Position numbers and translations under genes: made by a program. From NCBI GenBank assembly GCA_038746285.1, contig JBCDKT010000039.1, positions 1 through 36,311 on the forward strand: 36,311 nt of DNA, read 5' to 3'. Under the pieces are notes generated by a model. That model searched no databases, was not told the origin of the DNA, and saw only the letters and a list, made by a program, of their open reading frames with translations. This DNA is from Bacteroidota bacterium (GTDB lineage Bacteria > Bacteroidota > Rhodothermia > Rhodothermales > JANQRZ01). The stretch's first letter is position 1. Every line of letters begins with the position of its first letter. Positions 27,495 to 35,556 of the stretch are shown here, one piece after another.

Positions 27495-28559
27495 TCACCC
27501 TTCCACCGCCCGCAGCCGGTCGAGGACGTACTGCATGTCGGCGGGCAGCGGAGCGGCGAAGTCGAGCGCCTCGCCGGTCGCCGGGTGCGTGAAGCCGAGC
27601 GTGGCGGCGTGGAGCGCCTGCCGGGGCATCGTCTCGAACAGGTTGCGGAAGAACTGCCGCCGCTTGCCGGAGTCGAGGCCGCTGCGGATCGCGGTGCCGT
27701 CGTAGATCTCGTCGCCGAGGATGGGGTGGCCGAGGTGGCGGGCGTGGACGCGGATCTGGTGGGTCCGCCCGGTCTCCAGCCGGAACCGCGCGAGCGCCGT
27801 GTGCCGCAGCGCCTCGACCGTCTCGAAGTGCGTCACGGCGTGTTTGCCCCGCTCCTCCGGCACGACTGCCATCTTGCGCCGGTCGCGCGGGTCACGCCCG
27901 AGGTGCGTCTCGACCGTGCCGCTCGGCGGGTCGGGCCGGCCCCAGACGAGGGCGAGGTAGCGGCGGCGGACGGTCCGCTCCATGAACTGCCGGGCGAGGG
28001 CCGCGTGCGCCGCGTCGTTCTTCGCCACCACGAGGAGGCCGGAGGTGCCTTTGTCGAGCCGGTGGACGATCCCGGGGCGGACCGCCACGTCGCCCTCGAA
28101 GCGGGGCGCGGCCGTGGCGGTCGAGAGGCCGACCTCGTCGTCGTTCTCCTCGTCTTCCTCGAACGACAGCGTGCCGCCGCCGACGTGGTGCAGGAGGGCG
28201 TTGACGAGCGTACCCGTCCGGTTCTTGTGCGCCGGGTGGACGACGAGCCCGGCGGGCTTGTTGACGACGAGCAGCACCTCGTCCTCGTACTCGATGTCGA
28301 GCGGGATCGGCTCGGGCTGCGCCTCGATGGGCGGCGGGCGGTGGAAGACGACCTCGATCCGGTCGCGGGCGGCGACGGGCGGCGAGACTTTCGTCTGGAC
28401 CGTCCCGTTGACGGTCACGTCGCCGGCCTTGATGCCGCGCTGCACCTTCGCGCGCGAGGCGTTCGGGAAGTGCTCGGTGAGGTACACGTCGAGCCGCTGC
28501 CCGGCGTGGTAGCCCTCCGGCACCTCGACCACGACGACAGTTTGCTGTGTCTCTTCCAT
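27495..28559 (-). CDS. rluD: 23S rRNA pseudouridine synthase, RluD family
   Basis: This enzyme isomerises uridines of helix 69 in 23S rRNA (1911/1915/1917 in E. coli). The 354 residues have an S4 RNA-binding domain (about 15-75: GQRLDVYLTEHF, ASRAKVQRGIKAGDVTVNG) and the catalytic domain with HRLDKGTSGLLVVAKN (catalytic D169), ETGRTHQIRVHARHLGHPILGD and ALHAATLGFTHP. An acidic insertion of about 28 residues (131-158, rich in Glu and Asp) interrupts the region between the HHVGGG segment and RPGIVHRLD; it is not usual for the family. The ATG at 28559 is preferred, since the open frame upstream runs through a hairpin repeat. Confidence 0.92.
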   Translation of the reverse strand: MEETQQTVVVVEVPEGYHAGQRLDVYLTEHFPNASRAKVQRGIKAGDVTVNGTVQTKVSPPVAARDRIEVVFHRPPPIEAQPEPIPLDIEYEDEVLLVVNKPAGLVVHPAHKNRTGTLVNALLHHVGGGTLSFEEDEENDDEVGLSTATAAPRFEGDVAVRPGIVHRLDKGTSGLLVVAKNDAAHAALARQFMERTVRRRYLALVWGRPDPPSGTVETHLGRDPRDRRKMAVVPEERGKHAVTHFETVEALRHTALARFRLETGRTHQIRVHARHLGHPILGDEIYDGTAIRSGLDSGKRRQFFRNLFETMPRQALHAATLGFTHPATGEALDFAAPLPADMQYVLDRLRAVEG

Positions 28560-28567
28560 GCCCGAAA

Positions 28568-28642
28568 GTAGGGGCAGACCGGTGCGTCTGCCCGACTGCA
28601 CCGCCGCGTTGGAAACGGGCGACCACACGGGGTCGCCCCTAC
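28568..28642. repeat. GTAGGGGC-ended double hairpin
   Basis: A 75-bp unit bounded by GTAGGGGC (28568-28575) and its reverse complement GCCCCTAC (28635-28642). Inside are two perfect 8-bp stems: GGGCAGAC/GTCTGCCC (28572-28579 with 28586-28593) and GGGCGACC/GGTCGCCC (28617-28624 with 28631-28638). The TAG stop of the aminotransferase gene lies in the right end. It resembles paired REP-like palindromes and shares its ends with the hairpin at 2703-2750. Confidence 0.8.
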
Positions 28643-29802
28643 GATTGCTGGCCCACCAGCCCTGCGGCAACCGTCGTCTTGCCTGCGTCGGCGACGGCTT
28701 CGAGCGCGCGGTCTACCTCGTCGGGTGTGTTGTACCACGTCGGCGCGAGGCGGAGCTTGCGGTCGCGCACAGCGAGGGCGATGCCGCGCTGCTGGGCGAG
28801 GTCGAACACCGCCTCGGGGTCGGGGTGCTCGGCGGCGACGATGCCGGAGGCGTGCCAGTCGTCTTCGGAGCCGTAGCGCCGCAGCCCGAGCCGGTCGAGC
28901 CCGGCGGCGACCTGGGCGCTCCGCTCCAGGACCTGCGCCTCGCACCAGGCGCGCCCGGCCTCGAGGTGCAGCCCGACGGCCGCGTCGAGCGCGACGATCC
29001 CGGCATGGTTGAGCGTCCCGCCTCGGAAGCGCTGGGCGTCGTCGTAAAAATCGGTCGGGTACGAGAGGAAGTCGTTCCAGTCGAGCGGCCCGTTGAGCCA
29101 GCCGCGCACGGGGCGAAGCCGGGTTTGGAGCGCCTCGGTGACGTAGAAGAACGCGGTACCCTGCATCCCCATCACCCACTTGTGCCCGCCGCACGCGAGG
29201 AAGTCGACGGGCAGGTCCGCCACGTCGATGCGGAGCGCGCCGACGCCCTGGATCCCGTCGACGCAGAAGAGGATGCCCCGGTCGCGGCAGAGCGACCCGA
29301 TGGCCGCGAGATCGGCGCGGAAACCGGAGAGGAACTGCACCCAGCTGACCGAGACGAGCCGCGTCTCCGGCCTAAGCGTCTGCTCGACGGCGTCGAGGGT
29401 GAACGCCCCGCGCTCGTGCGGGACGAAGTCGAGCTCGACGCCGCGCGCGCGCAGGCCGAGCCAGGGGTAGACGTTGGCCGGGAACTCGCAGCCCGGCACC
29501 GCGATCCGGTCGCCCGGCTGCCAGTCGAGCCCCTGGGCGAGGACGTTCAGCGCCGCCGACGTGTTGGGCGCAAACTCGACCCGGTCTGCCGGCGCACCGA
29601 GGAGGTAACCGAGACGTTCGCGGGCACGCTCGACCGTCGGGGCCACGTCGAAGTAGTTGTTCGGGTTCGTCCGGTGCCGCTGGCCGAGGAACGTCCCGAC
29701 GGCGTCCATCACGGGCTGGCTGAGCGGCCCGGTCGAGGCGTGGTCGAGGTAGGTCCACTGCTCGGTGTGCGGGAAGTGGCGGCGGAGATCGGCGAGGGGC
29801 AT
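28639..29802 (-). CDS. Class V aminotransferase-fold PLP enzyme
   Basis: A 387-residue PLP enzyme of the class V group (cysteine desulfurase / isopenicillin N epimerase-like). YLDHASTGPLSQPV (18-31), FAPNTSAALNVLA (77-89), FCVDGIQGVGAL with the PLP Asp (D182) and ACGGHKWVMGMQGTAFFYV with the Schiff-base Lys (K208) are clear. The mobile Cys loop of NifS/SufS desulfurases is not seen near the C-terminus, so a desulfurase role is less likely. EgtE, the third ergothioneine enzyme, also belongs to this fold, but distance from egtBD and lack of other evidence make that only a possibility. The stop codon is provided by a palindromic repeat. Confidence 0.85.
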   Translation of the reverse strand: MPLADLRRHFPHTEQWTYLDHASTGPLSQPVMDAVGTFLGQRHRTNPNNYFDVAPTVERARERLGYLLGAPADRVEFAPNTSAALNVLAQGLDWQPGDRIAVPGCEFPANVYPWLGLRARGVELDFVPHERGAFTLDAVEQTLRPETRLVSVSWVQFLSGFRADLAAIGSLCRDRGILFCVDGIQGVGALRIDVADLPVDFLACGGHKWVMGMQGTAFFYVTEALQTRLRPVRGWLNGPLDWNDFLSYPTDFYDDAQRFRGGTLNHAGIVALDAAVGLHLEAGRAWCEAQVLERSAQVAAGLDRLGLRRYGSEDDWHASGIVAAEHPDPEAVFDLAQQRGIALAVRDRKLRLAPTWYNTPDEVDRALEAVADAGKTTVAAGLVGQQS

Positions 29803-29940
29803 GACGGTGGGACGGAGGACGGAGGACGGAGGACGGAGGACGGAGGACGGAGGACGGAGGACGGAGGACGGAAAGGTAGGCGCGGAGCGTGACGGTCTCG
29901 GTAGATTTCTCGGTTTTTATTCCACTCCTCCCACTCCTCT
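29803..29940. repeat. Dispersed element copy with 7-bp G-rich array
   Basis: This fills the spacer between the symporter and aminotransferase genes. The G-rich arm is about nine copies of the 7-bp unit GACGGAG (29811-29873), starting just outside the aminotransferase start codon. The core is at 29875-29920 (GGTAGGCGCGGAGCGTGACG, then CGGTAGATTTCTCGG). A short C-rich arm, CCACTCCTCCCACTCCTC, reaches to within about six bases of the symporter stop. Confidence 0.88.
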
Positions 29941-29945
29941 CTTGC

Positions 29946-31397
29946 TCACCGGTGCCGTAGTCCGAGCAGCGTGCCGAGGGCGACGGTCAGTCCGGCACCG
30001 GCGGCGGTGTAGAGCGGCCACGCGAGTCCGCCCGTCTGGACGCCGACGCCGAGTGCGACGAGCGTCACGGCGTACGCCACGAGGGCCTCGCGCTGCTGCG
30101 CCCGCCGGCTCACCAGGCCGAGCAGAAACGCCCCGAGCAGGCCGCCGTAGGTGAACGAGGCGATCCCGAGCCCGAGCTCGACCACCGGGTCCGTCATCGA
30201 CTCGAACAGTGCGGCGAAGCCCATCAGCCCGACGCCCCACCCGAGCGTCGCCCACCGGCTGAGGCGGAGGTCGTCCTCCTCCGAGCGCGGTGTGCGCCGT
30301 GCGCCACGTAGGTCGAGTACGGTCGAGGAGGCAAGGGCGTTGAGCGAGGACGAGAGCGTGCTCATCGCCGCCGCCACAATCCCGGCCAGGAGCAGCCCAG
30401 CGAGGCCCGCCGGCATGGCCTCCACGATGAACTTCGGGAACACCTCGTCGCCCCGGCTGAGGCCGAGGTCCGCGAGGTCGGCCCCGCCGTAGTAGCTCCA
30501 CAGGAGGAGCCCGACGAGCAGGAAGAGCGCGAACTGCCCGACGACGGCGATCCCGCTCCCGACGAGCGCCCGCTGTCCGTCGCGCAGGCTCCGGCACGCC
30601 AGCAGCCGCTGCACGACCAGTTGGTCTGCCCCGTGCGAGGCCGCCGAGAAGAACGCTCCGCCGAGGACGGCCACGACGAGCGTGTAGGGCGTCGCCACCC
30701 ACTCGTCAAACGGCAGGTCGAAGCCCAGGTCGATGATCTGCGTCTTACCCGCCGCGCGCGCCGTCGCCCACCAGTCGCCCGGCACGTCGCCGAGGAGCAG
30801 GCCCACGGCGAGGAGCGCGCCGCCGACGTAGACCCCCATCTGCACCACGTCCATCCACACGACCGCCTTGATCCCGCCGACGAAAGTATAGGCCACGGTG
30901 ACGAGGCCGATGGCGACGATGATCGCGGCGTAGGAGACCTCCAGCCCGGCCGCGGCAGCGATGACCTTGAGCGGGATCGCCGTAGCGAAGAGGCGGACGC
31001 CGTCGGCGAGGAGGCGGGTGCCCATGAACGTGAGCGAGGCCGCGACCTGCATCCGAGGCCCGAAGCGCGCCCCGAGGAACGCATAGGCCGTCACCTGTTC
31101 CCCGTCGAAGTAGCGCGGCAGCAGGAGCACTGCCACGGCGATGCGCCCGAGCAGAAATCCGAACGTGAGTTGCAGGAAGAGGAGCGACCCGCCGTAGGCT
31201 ACGGCCGGCACCCCGATCACGGTCAGCGTGCTCGTCTCCGTCGCGACGATCGAGAAGAGGACGGCCCACCACGGGAGGTCGCGCCCGCCGAGGAAGTAGT
31301 CCGTCGTCGTCTGCTGCCGCCCGCCCGCCCACAGCCCGAACCCCAGCACCCCGACGAGGTAGACGACGAGCACCACGTAGTCGAGGCCGGTCAGCAT
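29946..31397 (-). CDS. Sodium:solute symporter (SSS) family transporter
   Basis: A 483-residue inner-membrane protein with about 13 hydrophobic segments and the hallmarks of the sodium:solute symporter family: N-terminal LDYVVLVVYLVGVLGFGLWAG, then the DYFLGGRDLPWWAV block, IVATETSTLTVIGVPA, AYTFVGGIKAVVWMDVVQ and, in the middle, HGADQLVVQRLLACRS, followed by AMSTLSSSLNALASS, which carries Ser residues at the sodium-site position. The solute is not determinable; sugars, sialic acid, amino acids and inositol are carried by relatives. Length is within the family range. It is flanked on both sides by copies of the dispersed repeat. Confidence 0.93.
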   Translation of the reverse strand: MLTGLDYVVLVVYLVGVLGFGLWAGGRQQTTTDYFLGGRDLPWWAVLFSIVATETSTLTVIGVPAVAYGGSLLFLQLTFGFLLGRIAVAVLLLPRYFDGEQVTAYAFLGARFGPRMQVAASLTFMGTRLLADGVRLFATAIPLKVIAAAAGLEVSYAAIIVAIGLVTVAYTFVGGIKAVVWMDVVQMGVYVGGALLAVGLLLGDVPGDWWATARAAGKTQIIDLGFDLPFDEWVATPYTLVVAVLGGAFFSAASHGADQLVVQRLLACRSLRDGQRALVGSGIAVVGQFALFLLVGLLLWSYYGGADLADLGLSRGDEVFPKFIVEAMPAGLAGLLLAGIVAAAMSTLSSSLNALASSTVLDLRGARRTPRSEEDDLRLSRWATLGWGVGLMGFAALFESMTDPVVELGLGIASFTYGGLLGAFLLGLVSRRAQQREALVAYAVTLVALGVGVQTGGLAWPLYTAAGAGLTVALGTLLGLRHR

Positions 31398-31411
31398 GGT
31401 TCGGTGAGACG

Positions 31412-31565
31412 GAAGACTGTGGGACGGTGGACAGAGGACGGTAGGCGCGGAGCGCGACGGCCTCGGTAATTTGTTCGGTTTTTATTCCACTCCTCCCACT
31501 CCTCCCACTCCTCCCACTCCTCCCACTCCTCCCACTCCTCCCACTCCTCCCACTCCTCCCACTCC
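31412..31565. repeat. Dispersed element copy with 9-bp C-rich array
   Basis: This fills the spacer between the DUF6913-like and symporter genes. The G-rich arm is GACTGTGGGACGGTGGACAG and GGACGG (31412-31439). The core is at 31440-31488 (GGTAGGCGCGGAGCGCGACG, then CGGTAATTTGTTCGG and TTTTTATTCC). Eight and a half copies of the 9-bp unit ACTCCTCCC follow (31489-31565), ending 11 bases from the stop of the next gene. Confidence 0.92.
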
Positions 31566-31575
31566 GGACCCGTCC

Positions 31576-32109
31576 TCACACCACTGGCGGCTCGATGCGG
31601 GCGAGGGTATCATGGAGCGCCCAGAGCGTCGAGGCGAACGAGTCGCCCGGGGCCACCATGAGGTCGAAGAACGGCTCAGCAGCCTCGGCGTAGAGGCCGA
31701 TGCGGAACGCTGCTGGGGAGGCCCCGGTGAGTGTCGCCGCTGCGAGGTCGAACTCCGGCGTGAGGCAGAACGCGAGGTCCGGCTCCGTCTGCCACAGGGC
31801 GCCGGCGAAGGCCGGCTTCGGCAGCCCGAGCATGGTGAGCGCCTTGTCATCCATCCGCTTGACCCGCCCGATGAAGTCGGCCGGCGCGTAGGGCACGAGG
31901 CTCGACGGCACGACGGGCACGATCTGCCGAGACGGAATCCCCAGGTCGTTGAGGAAACGCCACGCCTCCTTCGCCTCGATCTCCTCCGCCGGCAGGACGA
32001 CGAGCGCGCGCCGAGCGGCCGGGTTGGGGTTCCAGGGCCGGACCGTCCGCCGCTCGGTGAGCTTGAGGGCGCTCCGTCGGGCCAGCCGGGTTTTGATCGC
32101 GTCGAGCAT
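31576..32109 (-). CDS. DUF6913-like protein
   Basis: A 177-residue soluble protein. It matches by pattern the small Bacteroidota family I know as DUF6913: a basic N-terminal helix (MLDAIKTRLARRSALKL), an ALVVLPAEEIEAKEAWRFLN strand-helix unit, then LAFCLTPEFDLAAATLTGAS and AAFRIGLYAEAAEPFFDLMV, where a predicted hydrophobic strand and FDLMV lie near the end. Function is unknown for the family. It is upstream of the symporter gene on the same strand but separated by a repeat element, so an operon link is uncertain. Confidence 0.7.
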   Translation of the reverse strand: MLDAIKTRLARRSALKLTERRTVRPWNPNPAARRALVVLPAEEIEAKEAWRFLNDLGIPSRQIVPVVPSSLVPYAPADFIGRVKRMDDKALTMLGLPKPAFAGALWQTEPDLAFCLTPEFDLAAATLTGASPAAFRIGLYAEAAEPFFDLMVAPGDSFASTLWALHDTLARIEPPVV

Positions 32110-32119
32110 GTTATCGCTG

Positions 32120-32250
32120 AAAAGCAGAACGATTTGTCATCCCGGCCCCCGAGCCGGACCGCGCAAGCGGCGGCCCCAGCCCATCCACCGGCTCCGGCAC
32201 CCCATGGATCCCCGCCTGCGCAGAGAGGACGAGGCTGGGAGGTCTGTGAT
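32120..32250. repeat. Possible degenerate dispersed repeat upstream of DUF6913-like gene
   Basis: The 166-base spacer between ligA and the DUF6913-like gene is not coding. It contains GTCATCCCGGCCCCCGAGCC near 32137 and CCATGGATCCCCGCCTGCGC near 32203, sequences of the kind that recur between genes in many genomes, with small internal stems (CCGGC/GCCGG). Only one copy is present here, so the repeat status is inferred. Confidence 0.3.
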
Positions 32251-32275
32251 TCGCATCGTACGCGTCCGCCAAAAC

Positions 32276-34444
32276 CTACGCTCGTTCGGGTTTCTCCTCG
32301 CCGAGCATTTCAAGCAACGCCGCTTCGCTGACGACCTCAACATCCAGGCGCTCCGCCTTGTCCAGCTTCGACCCGGCGTTGGACCCGGCGACGAGGTAGT
32401 CGGTCTTAGTGCTGACGCTGCTGGTCACCTTGCCGCCCGCGCCGGCGATCTTCTCCTTCGCCTCGGCGCGGCTGAGCGTTGGCAGCGTGCCGGTCAGCAC
32501 GAACGTCTGCCCGGCCAGTGGCCCCTCGGTCGGCGCTTCGGTGTAGACAGGCTCTTCCGGCAAGCGGTCCGTGTTTACGCCGAGGGTGTTGAGCGCTTCC
32601 ACGACGGCCTGGTTCGGCGCGTGCCCGAACCACTCGGCCACGCTCCGCGCCGTCTCCGGGCCGATCCCGTGGATGGCTTCGAGGTCCTCCTGCGGAGCTG
32701 CAGCCAGGGCACCGAGGTCGGCGTGGTGCTCGGCGAGGAGTTGGGCGACCGTTGCGCCGACGAACCGGATGCCGAGGCCGAAAAGGAGCGAGCGCAAGGG
32801 CCGGCCCTTCGAGGTCTCGATCCCGGCAAGCAGATTCTCGATCTTTTTCTCCTTGAACCCGTCGAGCGCAGCCAGCGCCTCGGGCGTGAGACGGTAGAGG
32901 TCGTCGAGCCGGCGCACGAGGCCCGCCTCGACGAGTTGGACGGCCACCTTCTCGCCGAGGCCGACGATGTCCATCGCCGCGCGCGAGGCGTAGTGCTCGA
33001 CGAGCCGGATGGTCTGGGCCGGGCACGCCGCGCTCACGCAGTAGAACTCGGCCTCGCCCTCGATCCGGGCGATGGGTTCGTCGCACGCAGGGCACGTCTC
33101 CGGCATCGTCCAGGCCGTCTCCTCCCCTGTCCGCGCCGCCTCCACCGGGCCGACGACCTGCGGGATCACGTCGCCCGCCCGCTTGACGACGACGCGGTCG
33201 CCGATGCGGATGTCGCGGCCGGCGATGTAGTCGGCGTTGTGGAGCGTGGCTTTGGAGACCGTCACCCCGCCGATGCCGACCGGGTCGAGGAGCGCCAGCG
33301 GCTTGATCGCCCCGGTCCGTCCGACGTTGAGATCGATGCCGGAGAGCCGGGTCGTGGCTTCGCGGGCGGGGAACTTGAAGGCGATCGCCCAGCGCGGCGC
33401 GTTCGCCACGGCCCCGAGCGCATCCTGGAAGTCTGCCCGGTCGATCTTGACCACGACGCCGTCGATCTCGTAGTCGAGGTCGTCACGCCGCGCGCGTTGC
33501 TCGTCGCAGTGGCGGACCACCGCCTCGATGTCCTCGAACCGCCGCGCGTGCTCGTTGACCGCGAAACCGAGGCCGCGTAGCCAGGCCAGCGTCTCGTGCT
33601 GCGTGCCGGGCGCGGCCACGCCCTCGGCCGGCCCGAGGCCGTAGGCGAAGAACCGCAGCCCGCGCGAGGCCGTGACCCGGGGGTTGAGTTGGCGGAGGCT
33701 GCCGGCGGCGGCGTTGCGGGGGTTCGCAAACGTCTTGCTCCCCTCCGCGGCCAGCGCGTCGTTGAGCCGCTCGAAGGTGGGCTTCGGCAGGTACGCCTCG
33801 CCTCGCACCTCGATGCGCACAGGCTCGGCCGGGGCGGCATCGAACAGCGAGCCCTGGTCCCCCGCCGCCTGCGGTTCGGGCGTCGCCGCGAGGCGAAGCG
33901 GGACAGCACGGATCGTGCGGACGTGCTCGGTCACGTCCTCCCCGACCTGCCCGTTGCCGCGCGTCGCACCGAGCGCGAGCTGTCCGTCGGCGTAGGTGAG
34001 CGCGAGGGCGAGGCCGTCGATCTTCGGCTCAGCGACGAGGGCAGGCTGCACGTCGCCGAACCGCTCCGCCAGCCCTTTCCGGGCACGCTCGTACCACGCC
34101 CGCAGTTCGTCCGCGTCGAACGCGTTGCCGAGCGAGAGCAGCGGCTCGGGATGCTGGACCTTGCCGAAGGCCTCGAGCGGCTCGCCCCCGACCCGCCGCG
34201 TCGGGGAGTCTGGGGTGGCGAGGTCGGGGAAGCGCGCTTCGAGGGTCTGGAGCGCGCGGAACAGGCGGTCGTACTCGGCGTCGGCGATGACGGGCGCGTC
34301 GAGGACGTAGTAGCGGTGCCCATGCTCCCGGAGCAGCGGCGCCAGCCGTGCGGCCAGGTCTTCGGCTGCCGCCGCGTCTGCCTGCTCTAGGTCGGTCCCG
34401 CCGAGGTAGTGCAGGACGGCCTCGGTGTCCGCGACGAGGTTCAT
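32276..34444 (-). CDS. ligA: NAD-dependent DNA ligase
   Basis: LigA seals nicks in replication and repair. The 722 residues show domain Ia (YYVLDAPVIADAEYDRLFRAL), the adenylation site EPKIDGLAL (K141), TRGNGQVGEDVT, VEVRGEAYLP-like and NPRNAAAGSLRQL segments, DGVVVKI, the OB fold (GRTGAIKPLALL), four zinc Cys (CPACDEPI and CVSAACPAQ), helix-hairpin-helix repeats, and a C-terminal BRCT domain (LAGQTFVLTGTLPTLSR). An Ala/Pro-rich insertion in the adenylation domain (about 187-207) contains QGSLFD, which resembles a sliding-clamp-binding peptide. The ATG overlaps the stop of the RodZ-like gene as ATGA. Slightly longer than the usual 670-690. Confidence 0.97.
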   Translation of the reverse strand: MNLVADTEAVLHYLGGTDLEQADAAAAEDLAARLAPLLREHGHRYYVLDAPVIADAEYDRLFRALQTLEARFPDLATPDSPTRRVGGEPLEAFGKVQHPEPLLSLGNAFDADELRAWYERARKGLAERFGDVQPALVAEPKIDGLALALTYADGQLALGATRGNGQVGEDVTEHVRTIRAVPLRLAATPEPQAAGDQGSLFDAAPAEPVRIEVRGEAYLPKPTFERLNDALAAEGSKTFANPRNAAAGSLRQLNPRVTASRGLRFFAYGLGPAEGVAAPGTQHETLAWLRGLGFAVNEHARRFEDIEAVVRHCDEQRARRDDLDYEIDGVVVKIDRADFQDALGAVANAPRWAIAFKFPAREATTRLSGIDLNVGRTGAIKPLALLDPVGIGGVTVSKATLHNADYIAGRDIRIGDRVVVKRAGDVIPQVVGPVEAARTGEETAWTMPETCPACDEPIARIEGEAEFYCVSAACPAQTIRLVEHYASRAAMDIVGLGEKVAVQLVEAGLVRRLDDLYRLTPEALAALDGFKEKKIENLLAGIETSKGRPLRSLLFGLGIRFVGATVAQLLAEHHADLGALAAAPQEDLEAIHGIGPETARSVAEWFGHAPNQAVVEALNTLGVNTDRLPEEPVYTEAPTEGPLAGQTFVLTGTLPTLSRAEAKEKIAGAGGKVTSSVSTKTDYLVAGSNAGSKLDKAERLDVEVVSEAALLEMLGEEKPERA

Positions 34445-35469
34445 CGGGCGGTGCGTGCGAGCGAGTCGAGCACGGCCTGCCCGCCCTCAGCACTGATGCG
34501 GACGACCTGGCCGTCGGAGGGCGTCCACTCGAGACCCTGGAGGGCGAGGACGGCCCCGTCGTACTCGCCCCCGCCGGTCGTGCCGGCTTCCGTCTCGCCC
34601 CAGACGGCGATCCGCTGCTGCGCCGTGAACGAGGTACTCTGGCCGGGCTCTACCCAGTGCGGGCGGCGGGCATCGTCGTCCACCTGGACGCGGAAGTTCT
34701 CGAGCGGCTCGTCGGTGGCGGTGACGGTGAGCTGGATCGGGGTCTGGAACGCCGGCGCATTCGCGGGCGCGGCGGGTTCGGCTACGGCGGCCGTGTCAGC
34801 TTCGGCGGGCGCAGCGGCCTGGGCCGTGTCGGCCGGCGCTGGCCGGGCCTCGGCGATCTCCGGCTCCGGGCTGGGGTCGCGCAGCAGGAACCACAGCACG
34901 GCCGCGATCACCACCACGGCCGCGACGGTGCTGCCGATGATGACGCCCCACGACTTCTCGATGGGGCTGGCCGTGGAGGCGGCGGCCTTCGCCGTCTGCA
35001 CCCGGCGCTTCGGCATGTGCTCGGCGGTGCGCTCGGTGACGGGCGGCGCGACTTCCTTTTTCGCTGGGGGCTCGGAGAGGGCCGCGACGGCCGGGGCCGT
35101 GTCGGGCGAGGTCGGTGGCGGCGGCGTCTGCGGTAGCGGAGCCTCGCTCTCGCCGTCGACGTACAGCCGGCGCAGGCTGCCGTCGTAGGTCCCGGCCTTC
35201 ATCGCGTCAAACGCGTCGCTCACCTCCTTCGGCGCGACGCCGAGCGCCTGGGCGTAAGATTTCAGGAGGTTGCGGAGGTAGACTTCGTTGTAGTTCGGGT
35301 CCCCGACCAGCTCGCCCGCCTCGAAGCGGCGCAGGATGTCGCTGGGCATCCGGGTCTCTCGCTGGAGCGCGTCCAGCGAGAGGTCGTTCGCCTCGCGGAT
35401 CGCCTGGAGGTCGTGCTCTATCCTGGGGCCGGACGCGGGGGGAAGAGGGGCGGAGGGGTCGGAAGCCAT
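34441..35469 (-). CDS. RodZ-like helix-turn-helix membrane protein
   Basis: A 342-residue bitopic protein with the RodZ layout. A cytoplasmic Cro/CI-type helix-turn-helix (about 16-80: LQAIREANDLSLDALQRETR, followed by EVYLRNLLKSYAQALGV) is followed by a Pro-rich linker, one membrane segment (about 174-197), a Pro/Ala/Glu-rich periplasmic linker and a C-terminal beta-rich domain (about 240-330, DUF4115-like). RodZ links MreB to the cell-shape machinery. Confidence in the layout is high, in true RodZ function moderate. It is translationally coupled to ligA by a four-base overlap. Confidence 0.82.
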   Translation of the reverse strand: MASDPSAPLPPASGPRIEHDLQAIREANDLSLDALQRETRMPSDILRRFEAGELVGDPNYNEVYLRNLLKSYAQALGVAPKEVSDAFDAMKAGTYDGSLRRLYVDGESEAPLPQTPPPPTSPDTAPAVAALSEPPAKKEVAPPVTERTAEHMPKRRVQTAKAAASTASPIEKSWGVIIGSTVAAVVVIAAVLWFLLRDPSPEPEIAEARPAPADTAQAAAPAEADTAAVAEPAAPANAPAFQTPIQLTVTATDEPLENFRVQVDDDARRPHWVEPGQSTSFTAQQRIAVWGETEAGTTGGGEYDGAVLALQGLEWTPSDGQVVRISAEGGQAVLDSLARTAR

Positions 35470-35556
35470 GGCCGTGCAGAAGGGTCAGGCCGGAAAATAC
35501 ACACCCGAAGACTGTGTAGCGAGGCGGCGGCTGGGTGGCGCGCGGCGCGCGCCGGC

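Noticed and set aside
28639-29802. Assignment of the class V aminotransferase as EgtE
   Set aside because: It shares the fold only. It lies 13.6 kb from egtBD, on the other strand, with no specific motif to support it.
31391-31579. Open frame with EEW repeats across the 9-bp array
   Set aside because: It is a translation of the minisatellite, with no start context, homology or non-repetitive body.
31949-33580. Long plus-strand open frame antisense to ligA
   Set aside because: It is a GC-rich shadow with Arg/Ala/Asp-heavy composition. ligA on the other strand has full domain structure. The same holds for the large frames opposite dnaG, the Ig-like lipoprotein and hisS.
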